Assembly: GCA_947585115.1 (NCBI GenBank)
Contig: CANPWW010000015.1
Location: forward strand, 1 to 40,603
Length of the DNA: 40,603 nt
Direction: 5' to 3'
Source of the DNA: an uncultured Monoglobus sp.
GTDB lineage: Bacteria; Bacillota; Clostridia; Monoglobales; Monoglobaceae
Position numbers and translations under genes: made by a program. Shown here piece after piece: positions 1 through 8,019 of this stretch. Under the pieces are notes generated by a model. It did not search any database. It saw nothing but the letters and a program-made list of their open reading frames with translations, and had not been told where the DNA came from. Position 1 is the first letter of the stretch. Every line of letters begins with the position of its first letter.

Positions 1-56
1 AGTGAAATCGCAATTTTCACTCTCCCTGTATACTATTTAATCATTATTAGTCTTTT

Positions 57-93
57 TTAACTTAATGACATTGCCCATTTTGGGGTTCCTTTT
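57..93 (-). repeat. End-of-window repeat, left copy
   Basis: Read on the minus strand this holds AAAAGGAACCC, a short hairpin (CCC/GGG, A-rich loop) and GGGCAATGTCATTAAGTTAA. The last 20 nt are identical to 40527-40546 on the plus strand, and the 11-nt AAAAGGAACCC is identical to 40512-40522. The loops between them differ. It is a dispersed element of unknown function; bases 1-56 are AT-rich with a small GTGAAA/TTTCAC hairpin at 2-20 and no gene. Confidence 0.75.
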
Positions 94-133
94 TAACGTA
101 GGTACTAGGGAATAGGGTCTAGGAACTAGGGAT

Positions 134-175
134 CCCCCCTCAGTCGCCTTCGGCGACAGCTCCCCCGAGGGGGGA
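134..175 (+). repeat. Type B hairpin repeat, copy B1
   Basis: The element reads CCCCCCTCA, a perfect stem GTCGCC(143-148)/GGCGAC(152-157) with loop TTC, then AGCTCCCCC and a second small hairpin CCCCC-GA-GGGGG. It is preceded by a degenerate TAGGGAY heptamer tract (about 98-131). The flanks match copies at 413, 13549, 13684 and 20555, but the inner stem differs among them. There is no T-tract, so it is not a standard terminator. Confidence 0.8.
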
Positions 176-178
176 GCC

Positions 179-276
179 GGGCGGCAGATTGCCGCCCCTA
201 CAGGATTTGGCGGAATTCGTGCGTTTGTGGCGATATGATATATCATTAGCGCCGTAGGGGCGGATATTATCCGCCC
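179..276 (+). repeat. Type A paired-palindrome element, copy A1
   Basis: A 98-bp element. The left end is the palindrome GGGCGGCAGATTGCCGCCC followed by CTAC. The right end is GTAG followed by GGGCGGATATTATCCGCCC. The two palindromes therefore lie in inverted orientation around a poorly conserved centre. Copies of 99 and 100 bp are at 7644 and 18382. The arrangement resembles REP doublets (REPINs/BIMEs) or a MITE; no transposase is in the window. This copy interrupts a B/C module. Confidence 0.8.
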
Positions 277-338
277 GTTTGTCTCCCCCCGAGGGGCGCC
301 TAATTTATGTGCCTCCCCCGAGGGGGCGCCAAATTAAA

Positions 339-394
339 GCCTCCTCCCGGGAGGAGGTGGTTGCGGCTTGCCGCAAACGGAGGTGGGAACGTAG
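339..394 (+). repeat. Type C hairpin repeat, copy C1
   Basis: The order is the palindrome GCCTCCTCCCGGGAGGAGG, the direct repeat GGAGGTGG (353-360), a variable stem TTGCGGC(361-367)/GCCGCAA(370-376), a second GGAGGTGG (379-386) and GAACGTAGG. The stem sequence differs in the other C copies while pairing is kept. Two CCCCCGAGGGG-type hairpins at 283-330 link it to the element before it. Confidence 0.8.
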
Positions 395-412
395 GCACTG
401 GGGAGTAGGGAT

Positions 413-454
413 CCCCCCTCAGTCGCCTTCGGCGACAGCTCCCCCGAGGGGGCG
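413..454 (+). repeat. Type B hairpin repeat, copy B2
   Basis: The inner stem is identical to B1 (GTCGCC 422-427, GGCGAC 431-436, loop TTC), with the same CCCCCCTCA and AGCTCCCCCGAGGGGG flanks. With the linker hairpin at 467-486 and C2 it forms the cleanest complete B-C module of the window, about 413-559. Confidence 0.8.
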
Positions 455-494
455 CTTAATTTATGTGCCTCCCCCGAGGGGGCGCCAAATATAT

Positions 495-559
495 GCCTCC
501 TCCCGGGAGGAGGTGGATTTTCGCCGAAGGCGAAAAGACGGAGGTGGGAACGTAGGGAT
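495..559 (+). repeat. Type C hairpin repeat, copy C2
   Basis: The GCCTCCTCCCGGGAGGAGG palindrome is followed by GGAGGTGG (509-516), stem TTTTCGCC(518-525)/GGCGAAAA(529-536) with loop GAA, GGAGGTGG (540-547) and GAACGTAGGGA. A heptamer tract of the TAGGGAC type follows to about 577. A short ORF across 279-569 is only the translation of these repeats. Confidence 0.8.
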
Positions 560-604
560 TAGGAACTAGGGACTAGGGCCGCGGGATAAATATAAAAATA
601 TATA

Positions 605-633
605 TTGAAAAATAATAAAATATGTGCTATAAT
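605..633 (+). promoter_or_regulatory. Sigma-A promoter for the envelope cluster
   Basis: TTGAAA (605-610), a 17-bp spacer and TATAAT (628-633), with a TGn extended -10 directly upstream (625-627). The start would fall about 35-40 bp before the first gene of the cluster. No other clear promoter is seen before the later genes of the cluster, which fits one long transcript. Confidence 0.75.
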
Positions 634-678
634 TATCATGATATATTATAACAAATTTCAATTGTTGAGGATGTAAAC

Positions 679-2997
679 ATGATCACACGCAAAACAACGT
701 ATTTGATTATTTTAATAACGCTGCTTGTTTCGTCATTTGCGGCGGTTCCGGTCCGCGCCGACGAGGGTGAGGGCGGCGCGCCGCAAAAATCCTATCACGA
801 TGCGGCCCATACCATGAGCGCGGAGGCGCGCAGATCGCTGTCCGATTATCTCTGCCGTTTCGGCGCGTGCTACACGACCGAATTCGAAAGCGACAGCGGC
901 GGAAAAATAGTTTTCGACACCTCGAACTGGAACGAGAAAATGTCCGAAATTATCTGGTGGCAGTTTTTGGCATACAGCAAGACCGACCGTGAAAACCCCA
1001 ACGCGCCCATATACGGCGATACCAAGCTTGTGACGCCCGAGACGCTGCGCCGCTGCGTTAAAAACACGTTTAATATCGACAGCACTCCGTCGGATGTTAT
1101 CGACATTGCCGATAAGTATTACATCGACCACACCGACGGCAATTTCCATCCGCCGCAGCAGGACCCCGACGGCACCATGTGGACGCGCTCGCCCGAGAGC
1201 TGCAAGATACAGTACTTCGCCGAACTGGACGACGGCACCTACATCGCCCATTACATACCCGAATATCTTGAGTCGGCCAGCGGCAAGCACAACGGCTCGC
1301 TGTACTACGCGAAACTGAAACTCGCGCCCACCTCCTGCGGCTATGTGGCGGCCGAGCTGGGCACCGTCTCGTCTCTTGACGACAGCATGATAAAAATGGG
1401 TTTTCTCGACGACGCGGCAAGAGGCTCGCGTGCGCTCTCAAACATCGCGATCGACTATGAGGCGGCGGGGGCTTTTTCCACGATCGACGAATACGAGAAA
1501 TACCTGAACGAAATAATTGACGGCCTTGGCGAAAACTCTCCCAACGGCCCGGCGGTCAACGATATCGCGGCGTATATCAGCGCCGCGTGCCTCAGAAATT
1601 CCGGAGCTCGCCTTAAGGCCGAGAGCAATACGGTCACGATAACGGCCGGCACTATTCGGGACTCGGCGGCCGCCGCCGTGCGCACCAGCGCGGCGCTGTG
1701 GGAAAATCTCGACCGCAGAGGCATCCACCCCAACAAGGATGTCGTCGTGCCGATACAGCTGATAATAACCGATCTTGACGAGAACTCTCCGCCGCGCATA
1801 GTGTTTGACGAGAGCCTCAGGGCCGACGATATGGGCATATCCAACATGCGCGTGCTGATAGGCGACAACAGCCACAGCCTGATAATGGACAAGGCCACCT
1901 GCAATCTGATAATTGACCGTCACGGCTCGTTTACCGTTGAGATGGGCGCGGCCATGGGCGGCGGCTATATAATCAATTTCTACGACCGGGACATGAACCT
2001 GATCGACAAGCTGCCTACCAAGGTGAATTTCTCAATACCCGCGGGCGGCGAGTACGACAGCGTTTACAACACCTGCGACGGCAGAGATTTTAACATCGGC
2101 GGCATATACGACCCGATAAACGGCGCCATAGAGTTCAAAACCAACTCGATCGGGCTTTACAAGACAAAAAACAATGAGCCGAAAATTTCCGATATAGACG
2201 AGCTGCCGGACGATGAGAAGGAACACATCAAACAGCTTGTCTCGAAGGATTACTTCGCGGCTCCGGGCGGACGGTTCCGTCCCGACGACCAGTATGCAAA
2301 CTACGACGCGGCAAGAGCGATAGCGGGCATGCTGTTCACGGTCGACACCGACGCCAGAGTTGACTACAGCGATATAGACGAGTCCGACCCGCAGGCGGTC
2401 TATGTGGCCTCGATCGACGAGGCGGGTATCCGCCTGTACACCGACCAGGGCGGCCTCAGGTTCAACGGAAACTCGGCGGTCGGCCTTGAGGACAGCTTCA
2501 CGCGGAGCCTCGGACTGCTTGTGGAATACAAGGGCTACTACTATCCCGATATGGGAAATGACAGCGACCGCCCGTACGCGAGCATGTATCTGAATTATCC
2601 CGATATACAGTATATGGACAAAGAGTCGCTGCCCGCCTTGGCGATGGGCGCGCGGGAGGGCATAATAAACGACGGCATGGCGCTGTGCAACACCGAGAAC
2701 CGATTTGACCGCAGAAGCGCGGCGGAGTTTTTGTATCGGCTGTTTGAGCGCATGTGCCAGGTCTCGCCCTCAAAATTTGACGCGGGCGAGAGCGGATATA
2801 TGTCGAACACGGTGTTCTATAACCCGCTCACCACCATGAAGTTTGAGACGCCGCCGATAGTATACCTGTACTTAGGCTGCTTCGCGGTGGGCATATTGTT
2901 CGCGATAATACTCTATATAATGCAGAAAAAGCATAAGATAGTCAATGAGAACGCCGCGGATTCCCGCGAGGATGACGACTACTGGAACGAATACTAA
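679..2997 (+). CDS. Membrane-anchored SLH-like exported protein
   Basis: A 772-residue exported protein. Residues 1-27 are a signal peptide (basic start, hydrophobic run, cleavage near VRA-DE). A hydrophobic segment at about 727-748 followed by QKKHK would anchor the C-terminus in the membrane with a short acidic cytoplasmic tail. Two stretches near residues 523-555 (GGRFRPDDQYANYDAARAI) and 640-693 (YPDI...A...GIINDG...NRFDRRSAAEFLYRL) have the spacing of degenerate S-layer homology repeats. The remaining ectodomain is not recognised. A GAGG ribosome site at 667-670 supports the ATG. It is the first gene of a run with FHA, SEDS and PBP genes, so an envelope or septal role is likely but unproven. 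Confidence 0.8.
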   Translation: MITRKTTYLIILITLLVSSFAAVPVRADEGEGGAPQKSYHDAAHTMSAEARRSLSDYLCRFGACYTTEFESDSGGKIVFDTSNWNEKMSEIIWWQFLAYSKTDRENPNAPIYGDTKLVTPETLRRCVKNTFNIDSTPSDVIDIADKYYIDHTDGNFHPPQQDPDGTMWTRSPESCKIQYFAELDDGTYIAHYIPEYLESASGKHNGSLYYAKLKLAPTSCGYVAAELGTVSSLDDSMIKMGFLDDAARGSRALSNIAIDYEAAGAFSTIDEYEKYLNEIIDGLGENSPNGPAVNDIAAYISAACLRNSGARLKAESNTVTITAGTIRDSAAAAVRTSAALWENLDRRGIHPNKDVVVPIQLIITDLDENSPPRIVFDESLRADDMGISNMRVLIGDNSHSLIMDKATCNLIIDRHGSFTVEMGAAMGGGYIINFYDRDMNLIDKLPTKVNFSIPAGGEYDSVYNTCDGRDFNIGGIYDPINGAIEFKTNSIGLYKTKNNEPKISDIDELPDDEKEHIKQLVSKDYFAAPGGRFRPDDQYANYDAARAIAGMLFTVDTDARVDYSDIDESDPQAVYVASIDEAGIRLYTDQGGLRFNGNSAVGLEDSFTRSLGLLVEYKGYYYPDMGNDSDRPYASMYLNYPDIQYMDKESLPALAMGAREGIINDGMALCNTENRFDRRSAAEFLYRLFERMCQVSPSKFDAGESGYMSNTVFYNPLTTMKFETPPIVYLYLGCFAVGILFAIILYIMQKKHKIVNENAADSREDDDYWNEY

Positions 2998-3042
2998 ATC
3001 AAATCGGGCGCGGAAACAACATATGTTTAAAAGGAGGACATT

Positions 3043-3489
3043 ATGACAGTATACAGTTTTATATCAACGATCCTGAGTTATGTTTTCACTGTGATAATAT
3101 ATGTTTTCATAATTTTCGTGATTCGCCTCATATATCTGGACGTCAAAAAAATGAGCCGCTTTGAGGACAACAGCATAGCCGACGAGGCGTGCGCCAGCCT
3201 GAGGCCCGTGAAGTCCAAAACCGAGCCGCGCAGTCCGCTCAAGCGCCGCTATAACATATACGGCGAGGCGGTTATCGGCAGAAATCCCGAGTGCGATATT
3301 GTGATAAACGAGAGCTTTGTCTCGCAAAAGCACCTTATCATATGGTACGAGGGCGGCGAGTGGTACCTTGAGGATTTGGGAAGCAGAAACGGAACGACGA
3401 TAAACGGCAAAAGAATTTTAAATGAGGTGATCCTCGATCCCGAGGACGTGATCTCGATCGGCGGTCTGAACTTCGTGTTTGAGACTTGA
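3043..3489 (+). CDS. Membrane-anchored FHA-domain protein
   Basis: 148 residues. A hydrophobic segment at about residues 7-31 anchors the protein, leaving a cytoplasmic FHA domain at about 70-147. The phosphothreonine-binding signature is complete: G79-R80, S94-x-x-H97 and N116-G117. FHA domains bind phosphothreonine peptides, usually produced by Ser/Thr kinases. AAGGAGG at 3030-3036 gives a strong ribosome site. It is followed after 11 bp by a SEDS gene and then a PBP. This order matches the actinobacterial FHA-rodA-pbpA cluster, but no kinase or phosphatase gene lies in this window. Recruitment or phospho-dependent control of the SEDS-PBP pair is an inference. Confidence 0.9.
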   Translation: MTVYSFISTILSYVFTVIIYVFIIFVIRLIYLDVKKMSRFEDNSIADEACASLRPVKSKTEPRSPLKRRYNIYGEAVIGRNPECDIVINESFVSQKHLIIWYEGGEWYLEDLGSRNGTTINGKRILNEVILDPEDVISIGGLNFVFET

Positions 3490-3500
3490 GAGGTGATACT

Positions 3501-4751
3501 ATGGGAATGGACCGCTTAAAATCCGCAGGCTACCGAAAGCCCGCCTATTTGCTGATTTTGCTCAATGTGCTGGGGTTCGGCCTGCTGTTTATAAATAAAG
3601 AAAATAATTATAATTTGAATATTCTGTATACCGGCGCGGCGGTGATGGTGCTGTTTCTGGTTATGTACACCGCGCTTGTGCTGGGCCGCATGGGCGACAA
3701 GTTTATAATGCTGATGGTGTTTATGCTCATATCTATCGGCGTGCTTTTGCTGTGCAGGATAAATTTGAGCTACGCCTTCCGCCAGATTATATGGATACTG
3801 GTCGGCGGCGCGGTGTTCTTTATCGCGTATTTTGTATATTATAACGTCAAGATCTGGAACAAGCTGTGGTATTTGTACTTCATCGGCGGAACGCTGCTGT
3901 TTTTGATAACGCTGGTTTTCGGAACCACGGTCTACGGCTCCAAAAACTGGATCTCGATCGGCCCGATCTCTTTTCAGCCGTCAGAGATAACCAAGATATT
4001 GTTTATCATGTGCCTGGCGTGCTACACAAGCGGCAGCTGGTCAAAGCCGCTTTTGGGCAAAGTCAAGCCGAAATGGGCGGCGCTGCTGATAACCTACGTG
4101 TTTGTGGGCTTTCTGGTCCTGCAGCGCGACTGGGGCACTATACTCGTTATGTTCTCGATATATCTTTTCATGATATATGTGTACGAGCCCGACAAGAAGC
4201 TGCTGGCGCTCAATATCTGCGCGCTGGTGATAATCGGACTGCTGGGCTGGAGATTTTTGTACCACATTCAGGTGCGCATAGCCAACTGGATCGATCCCTG
4301 GTCGGATATCTCAAACAGGGGCTACCAGATAGCTCAGTCGCTGTTCGCCATATCCTCGGGCGGATATTTCGGCAGGGGTTTGGGCAACGGCTCGCCTAAT
4401 TATATCCCGCTTGTGCACTCCGACTTTATCTTCGCCGCGATATGCGAGGAGATGGGCGTGTTCGGCGGAGTGGCGGTCATACTGCTGTTCTTTTTGATAG
4501 CCTACCGCTGCTTTAAGATCTCGATCATGGCGTCCGACCCGTTCGACAAGGCGGTCAGCTTCGGCGTGACCGTGATGTTCGCGCTCCAGACGTTTATAAT
4601 AATAGGCGGCGTTATCAAGATGATCCCGCTGACGGGAATAACTCTGCCGTTTGTCAGCTACGGCGGAACCTCGGTAGTTATCAGTTTCGCCTCAATGGGT
4701 ATCATTCAGGCGATCTCCGCCAAGGCCGAGCGAAAGGGGGGAGCCCAATGA
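3501..4751 (+). CDS. SEDS glycosyltransferase (FtsW/RodA/SpoVE family)
   Basis: 416 residues with about ten membrane segments. SEDS proteins polymerise glycan strands from lipid II together with a class B PBP. Family hallmarks seen are WISIGPISFQPSE near the middle, GRGLGNGSPNYIPLVHSDFIFAAICEE, and LPFVSYGGTSV near the C-terminus. The ATG at 3501 is preferred to an in-frame TTG at 3486 because GAGAGGTGA (3488-3496) is well placed for it. The stop overlaps the PBP start (ATGA), which implies translational coupling. Pairing with a short PBP and an FHA protein favours the RodA/PbpA type over division FtsW, but sequence alone does not settle this. Confidence 0.92.
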   Translation: MGMDRLKSAGYRKPAYLLILLNVLGFGLLFINKENNYNLNILYTGAAVMVLFLVMYTALVLGRMGDKFIMLMVFMLISIGVLLLCRINLSYAFRQIIWILVGGAVFFIAYFVYYNVKIWNKLWYLYFIGGTLLFLITLVFGTTVYGSKNWISIGPISFQPSEITKILFIMCLACYTSGSWSKPLLGKVKPKWAALLITYVFVGFLVLQRDWGTILVMFSIYLFMIYVYEPDKKLLALNICALVIIGLLGWRFLYHIQVRIANWIDPWSDISNRGYQIAQSLFAISSGGYFGRGLGNGSPNYIPLVHSDFIFAAICEEMGVFGGVAVILLFFLIAYRCFKISIMASDPFDKAVSFGVTVMFALQTFIIIGGVIKMIPLTGITLPFVSYGGTSVVISFASMGIIQAISAKAERKGGAQ

Positions 4752-6124
4752 ACACAAATAAGCGGATCATAAGGGTGCTGGTGGTTATCGCTTTGCTGTT
4801 TCTGGCGCTCGCCTCATATTTGCTCTGGTTCAACATGTTCAGAGCCAAAGAGGTGTACACCAACTCATACAACCGCCGCCAATGGGAAAGCGAGCAGCAC
4901 ATAAAGCGAGGCAGCATTTACTCAAGCGAGGGCGAGCTGCTGGCCGAGACAAGGATCAGCGACGACGGAACGCGCACGCGCAGGTACCCGAGGGGAAGGC
5001 TGTATTCCCACGTTATCGGCTACTCGTCTCAGGTGTACGGCAAGACCCTGCTGGAGATGTCGAGAGACGCCGACCTGGTCGGCAAGGGAAATATAGGAAT
5101 AAGCATTGGCGATAACCGCCCCGGAAACAACCTGCATCTGACCGTGCTGGATTATTTGCAGGAGTACGCCTACGACCAGCTGGACGGCAGGCACGGAGCG
5201 ATAGTCGCGATGGAGCCCACCACCGGCCAGATACTGGCGATGGTGAGCCTGCCCGATTTTGACCCCAACACCATAGAGGACGACTGGGAAGGAATAATGG
5301 AGGACAAGAGCTCGCCGTTCCTCGCCCGCGCCACGCAGGGCCTTTACCCGCCCGGCTCCACCTACAAGATCGTGACCTCGGCGGCCGTTTACGAAAACGG
5401 CAGGACCACCGAGACCTTCGACGATCCCGGAGTTTTCAAGCAGGGCGATGTGGAGGTAAACAACTACGGCGGCGAGGCCTTCGGAAGCATTGACATAAAG
5501 ACAGGCTTTGAGAAGTCCAGCAACTATGTATTCTGCAGTCTGGGCTACGAGATGGGCGCCGAGAGCGTCCGCGCCGAGGCCGAGAAGTTCGGCATAAATA
5601 AAGACTTGGAGTTCGACATACCAACATCCAAGAGCGAGATACAATACGGCCGCATGACCGACCTGGACGCCGCGCTGGTGTCGATCGGACAGGGCGGACT
5701 TGTGATGACGCCGCTGCATGTGGCGATGATGGCGTCCGCCGTGGCGAACGGCGGCAAGATGATGAAGCCGTATCTGGTCGAGACCGTCACCACCGAAAAC
5801 GGCACGGTGATAGGCCAGACAAAGCCGTCGGTGCTGTATGAGAGCGTGGGCCCCGCCTGCGCATCGTATGTGCGCGACATGATGATCGGCGTGGTGGAGG
5901 AGGGAACCGGAACCACGGCTCAGATAGACGGGATCACGGTGGCAGGAAAGACCGGCACCGCCGAGACCGAGGGCGGCGAGGACCACGCCTGGTTCGTGGG
6001 CTACGCTCCCGCCGAGAACCCGAAAATATGCGTGGCGGTGCTGCTTGAAAACAACGGCACTCCCGGCGGAAAAACCGCGGCGCCCATCGCGAGAAACATA
6101 ATGCGCAGATTTTTAAACGAGTAA
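4748..6124 (+). CDS. Class B penicillin-binding protein (PbpA-like transpeptidase)
   Basis: 458 residues. There is one N-terminal membrane segment (about 7-28), a short pedestal region, and a transpeptidase domain from about residue 145. All three penicilloyl-enzyme motifs are present: S204-T-Y-K207, S257-S-N259 and K401-T-G403. The protein is short for PBP2/FtsI and has no PASTA domains, as in actinobacterial PbpA. It cross-links peptidoglycan made by the SEDS partner encoded just upstream, with which it overlaps by 4 bp. A GGGGGG-rich ribosome site lies at 4735-4743 inside the upstream gene. Confidence 0.93.
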   Translation: MNTNKRIIRVLVVIALLFLALASYLLWFNMFRAKEVYTNSYNRRQWESEQHIKRGSIYSSEGELLAETRISDDGTRTRRYPRGRLYSHVIGYSSQVYGKTLLEMSRDADLVGKGNIGISIGDNRPGNNLHLTVLDYLQEYAYDQLDGRHGAIVAMEPTTGQILAMVSLPDFDPNTIEDDWEGIMEDKSSPFLARATQGLYPPGSTYKIVTSAAVYENGRTTETFDDPGVFKQGDVEVNNYGGEAFGSIDIKTGFEKSSNYVFCSLGYEMGAESVRAEAEKFGINKDLEFDIPTSKSEIQYGRMTDLDAALVSIGQGGLVMTPLHVAMMASAVANGGKMMKPYLVETVTTENGTVIGQTKPSVLYESVGPACASYVRDMMIGVVEEGTGTTAQIDGITVAGKTGTAETEGGEDHAWFVGYAPAENPKICVAVLLENNGTPGGKTAAPIARNIMRRFLNE

Positions 6125-6155
6125 AAAATTAAAAAAAAACAGGAGGCAAAGAGGG

Positions 6156-7625
6156 ATGAAAAAATTAATCGCATGTTTGATCACGGCTATGTTGGCGCTG
6201 GGCTGCGTTTTCGCGCAGGCCGACGAGGAGACCGTGAATATTTACGTTAACGATCAGCCGGTGGTTATCACCGACGCGGCTGACAAGATACCGCTCGGTG
6301 TAGTTGTTGGAGCGGGAACCACCATGGTTCGCGCCCGCGTGGTTACCGAGGCGCTGGGCTGCACCGTCACCTGGGACGAGGCAAGTCAGGGAGTCGTTAT
6401 CGCAAACGACACGATCTGGTTCGCCATGAAGATCGGCAGCACGGACGTGTATGACGCGGCGGGCAATAAGTACACGCTGCCAGAGGCTCCGATTCTCTAT
6501 AACGACGAGATCACCATGATGCCCGTTCGCTTTATATCCGAGCAGATGGGTCTGCCGGTCGAGTGGGACCAGACCACCGGCACGGTGTTTATCAACAGCG
6601 AGGTGTCGTTTAAAAACGTTGAAAACTCGCCGCTTTACCACAAGACGCAGTTCGATGAGAAGCTGGCGCAGATCAAGCAGCTGAACGAGACGGGCGACTA
6701 CTACGGCGCGCAGAGCGTTATAAGCTCGACCACGCAGGACGAGATCTCCGCGGCGCAGACGCTTGAACCCACCGCGCTGGGTGAATTCTATGTGCAGAAG
6801 GGTGTTACGGAGCGAAATGTGGCGCTTATGGCCGCGGGTCAGCCCAACGACATTGAGGCTGAGCTTCTGAAAACGAGAGAGTATCTCGACAACGCCGAGG
6901 CGCTTTACAACAAGCGCCTTTACTACGAGGCCGAAAACGCTCTGGGCCAATTCTACACCATGAAAACAACGCCCGCGCTGATGGACGAGTACCAGCAGCT
7001 GCTCGACGATATCAGGACGCAGATAGACAAGCTGCCCTACGACACGCTCAAGGATATCGAGAAAGTGATCGAGAGCGGCGACTACTACGGCGCCCACGCC
7101 AGAATAACCGCGTTCCTCGCGCAGACCAACCTGCCCGACGACCTCCGCAAAGAGGCCGAGGGCGTCAAAGAGGATATCGAGCAGTCGATCAAAAACTATG
7201 AGCGCAGCCAGCAGGTTGTGGGCTACAGATACGTGACAAACGTTTCTCACGGCGTAAACTTCCACCAGACCGCCGATGAGAAGTCGCAGGTGCTGGCGAC
7301 TGTGCCCTACGGGACCCGCGTTGACTACGTGGAGATGTCGGACGACTTCGCGAGAGTTAAGTACAACAATATGTACGGATATATCATGAATTTCTATCTG
7401 ACGCAGATCCAGCCGCCGACACAGGCGTCCGCTATGAGATACATAGACGCCGACGGCGTAAGCATCATGGGCCAGCCCAAGGACGGCGCCAAGGCCGAGA
7501 TGGCGGTCCCCAAAGACGCCGCCGTGGGCCTTATAGAAGTATCGGTGAACGGCTACGCCAGGATTGACTATAACGGCACCCAGGGTTACGTTTTAAGAAC
7601 GCAGCTCAGGGAGAATAAGGAATAG
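6156..7625 (+). CDS. Exported copper-amine-oxidase-N / SH3 domain protein
   Basis: 489 residues. A signal peptide (about 1-23) is followed by a copper-amine-oxidase N-terminal-like domain (about 25-150, with the paired VRARVVTEALG...VTWD and MMPVRFISEQMG...VEWD motifs). Next come a helical region resembling repeat helices (about 155-350) and two SH3b-like units near 355-418 and 427-487. In Firmicutes the N-terminal module is a common envelope domain and does not imply amine oxidase activity; SH3b domains often bind the cell wall. It follows the PBP by 31 bp with AGGAGG at 6142-6147 and no visible promoter, so it is probably the last gene of the envelope operon. Confidence 0.85.
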   Translation: MKKLIACLITAMLALGCVFAQADEETVNIYVNDQPVVITDAADKIPLGVVVGAGTTMVRARVVTEALGCTVTWDEASQGVVIANDTIWFAMKIGSTDVYDAAGNKYTLPEAPILYNDEITMMPVRFISEQMGLPVEWDQTTGTVFINSEVSFKNVENSPLYHKTQFDEKLAQIKQLNETGDYYGAQSVISSTTQDEISAAQTLEPTALGEFYVQKGVTERNVALMAAGQPNDIEAELLKTREYLDNAEALYNKRLYYEAENALGQFYTMKTTPALMDEYQQLLDDIRTQIDKLPYDTLKDIEKVIESGDYYGAHARITAFLAQTNLPDDLRKEAEGVKEDIEQSIKNYERSQQVVGYRYVTNVSHGVNFHQTADEKSQVLATVPYGTRVDYVEMSDDFARVKYNNMYGYIMNFYLTQIQPPTQASAMRYIDADGVSIMGQPKDGAKAEMAVPKDAAVGLIEVSVNGYARIDYNGTQGYVLRTQLRENKE

Positions 7626-7643
7626 AGAAAATATTTATTGAGC

Positions 7644-7742
7644 GGGCGGATAATATCCGCCCCTACGGGCAGCTAAGATATATCGAATTAGAAAGAACGC
7701 GCGAATTGTGCCACTTCTTGTAGGGGCGGCAATCTGCCGCCC
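7644..7742 (-). repeat. Type A paired-palindrome element, copy A2
   Basis: A 99-bp copy in reverse orientation. The left palindrome GGGCGGATAATATCCGCCC (7644-7662) plus CTAC and the right palindrome GGGCGGCAATCTGCCGCCC (7724-7742) preceded by GTAG mirror the A1 layout. The inner about 60 bp share little with A1 beyond AT-rich stretches. The rest of 7626-8019 holds this element, A4 and a TAGGGAC tract at 7760-7791; no gene is seen there. Confidence 0.8.
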
Positions 7743-7793
7743 GTTTGCCTCGCCAAACATAGGGACTAGAGAATAGTAACTAGGGACTAGGCC

Positions 7794-7866
7794 GGGACGC
7801 CGAGGTCGTCGTCCCCTACGACAATAATACGTAAAATGCCATAGGGTGGACGACTCCGCATGTCCT
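7794..7866 (+). repeat. Diverged type A element, copy A4
   Basis: GGGACG(7794-7799)...CGTCCC(7810-7815) followed by CTACG repeats the layout of the type A left end with different arm sequence. Near 7845 ATAGGG precedes GGAC...GTCC (7849-7863), mirroring the right end. The spacing is shorter (about 73 bp). A heptamer tract sits directly upstream. It is read as a diverged or separate subfamily. Confidence 0.5.
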
Positions 7867-8019
7867 AGATGATTTAATGATTTGTGGCCTCGTTTATTTG
7901 TGCAATCGAAATACGTTATTGCCACGAACCCGCTTCGCGGCTCCGGCCATAGCCTGCCCGCCTACCTCTCCCCAAGGGGCGAGCCTATATGCGGAAAAAA
8001 TATAAAAAGGTGATATGCT

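Noticed and set aside
37-246. A 69-codon minus-strand ORF
   Set aside because: It runs through B1 and A1 repeats and has no start signal or recognisable residues.
279-569. A 96-codon ORF of repeated PPRGRLIY/SSREEV text
   Set aside because: It is a translation of the B/C hairpin repeats, has no ribosome site, and its repeats follow the DNA elements.
4922-5986. A 354-codon ORF antisense to the PBP gene
   Set aside because: It is the usual long shadow frame on the opposite strand of a GC-rich gene; the PBP has all catalytic motifs. Similar antisense frames at 6165-7265, 13991-15124, 15238-16137 and 17132-18253 were dropped for the same reason.
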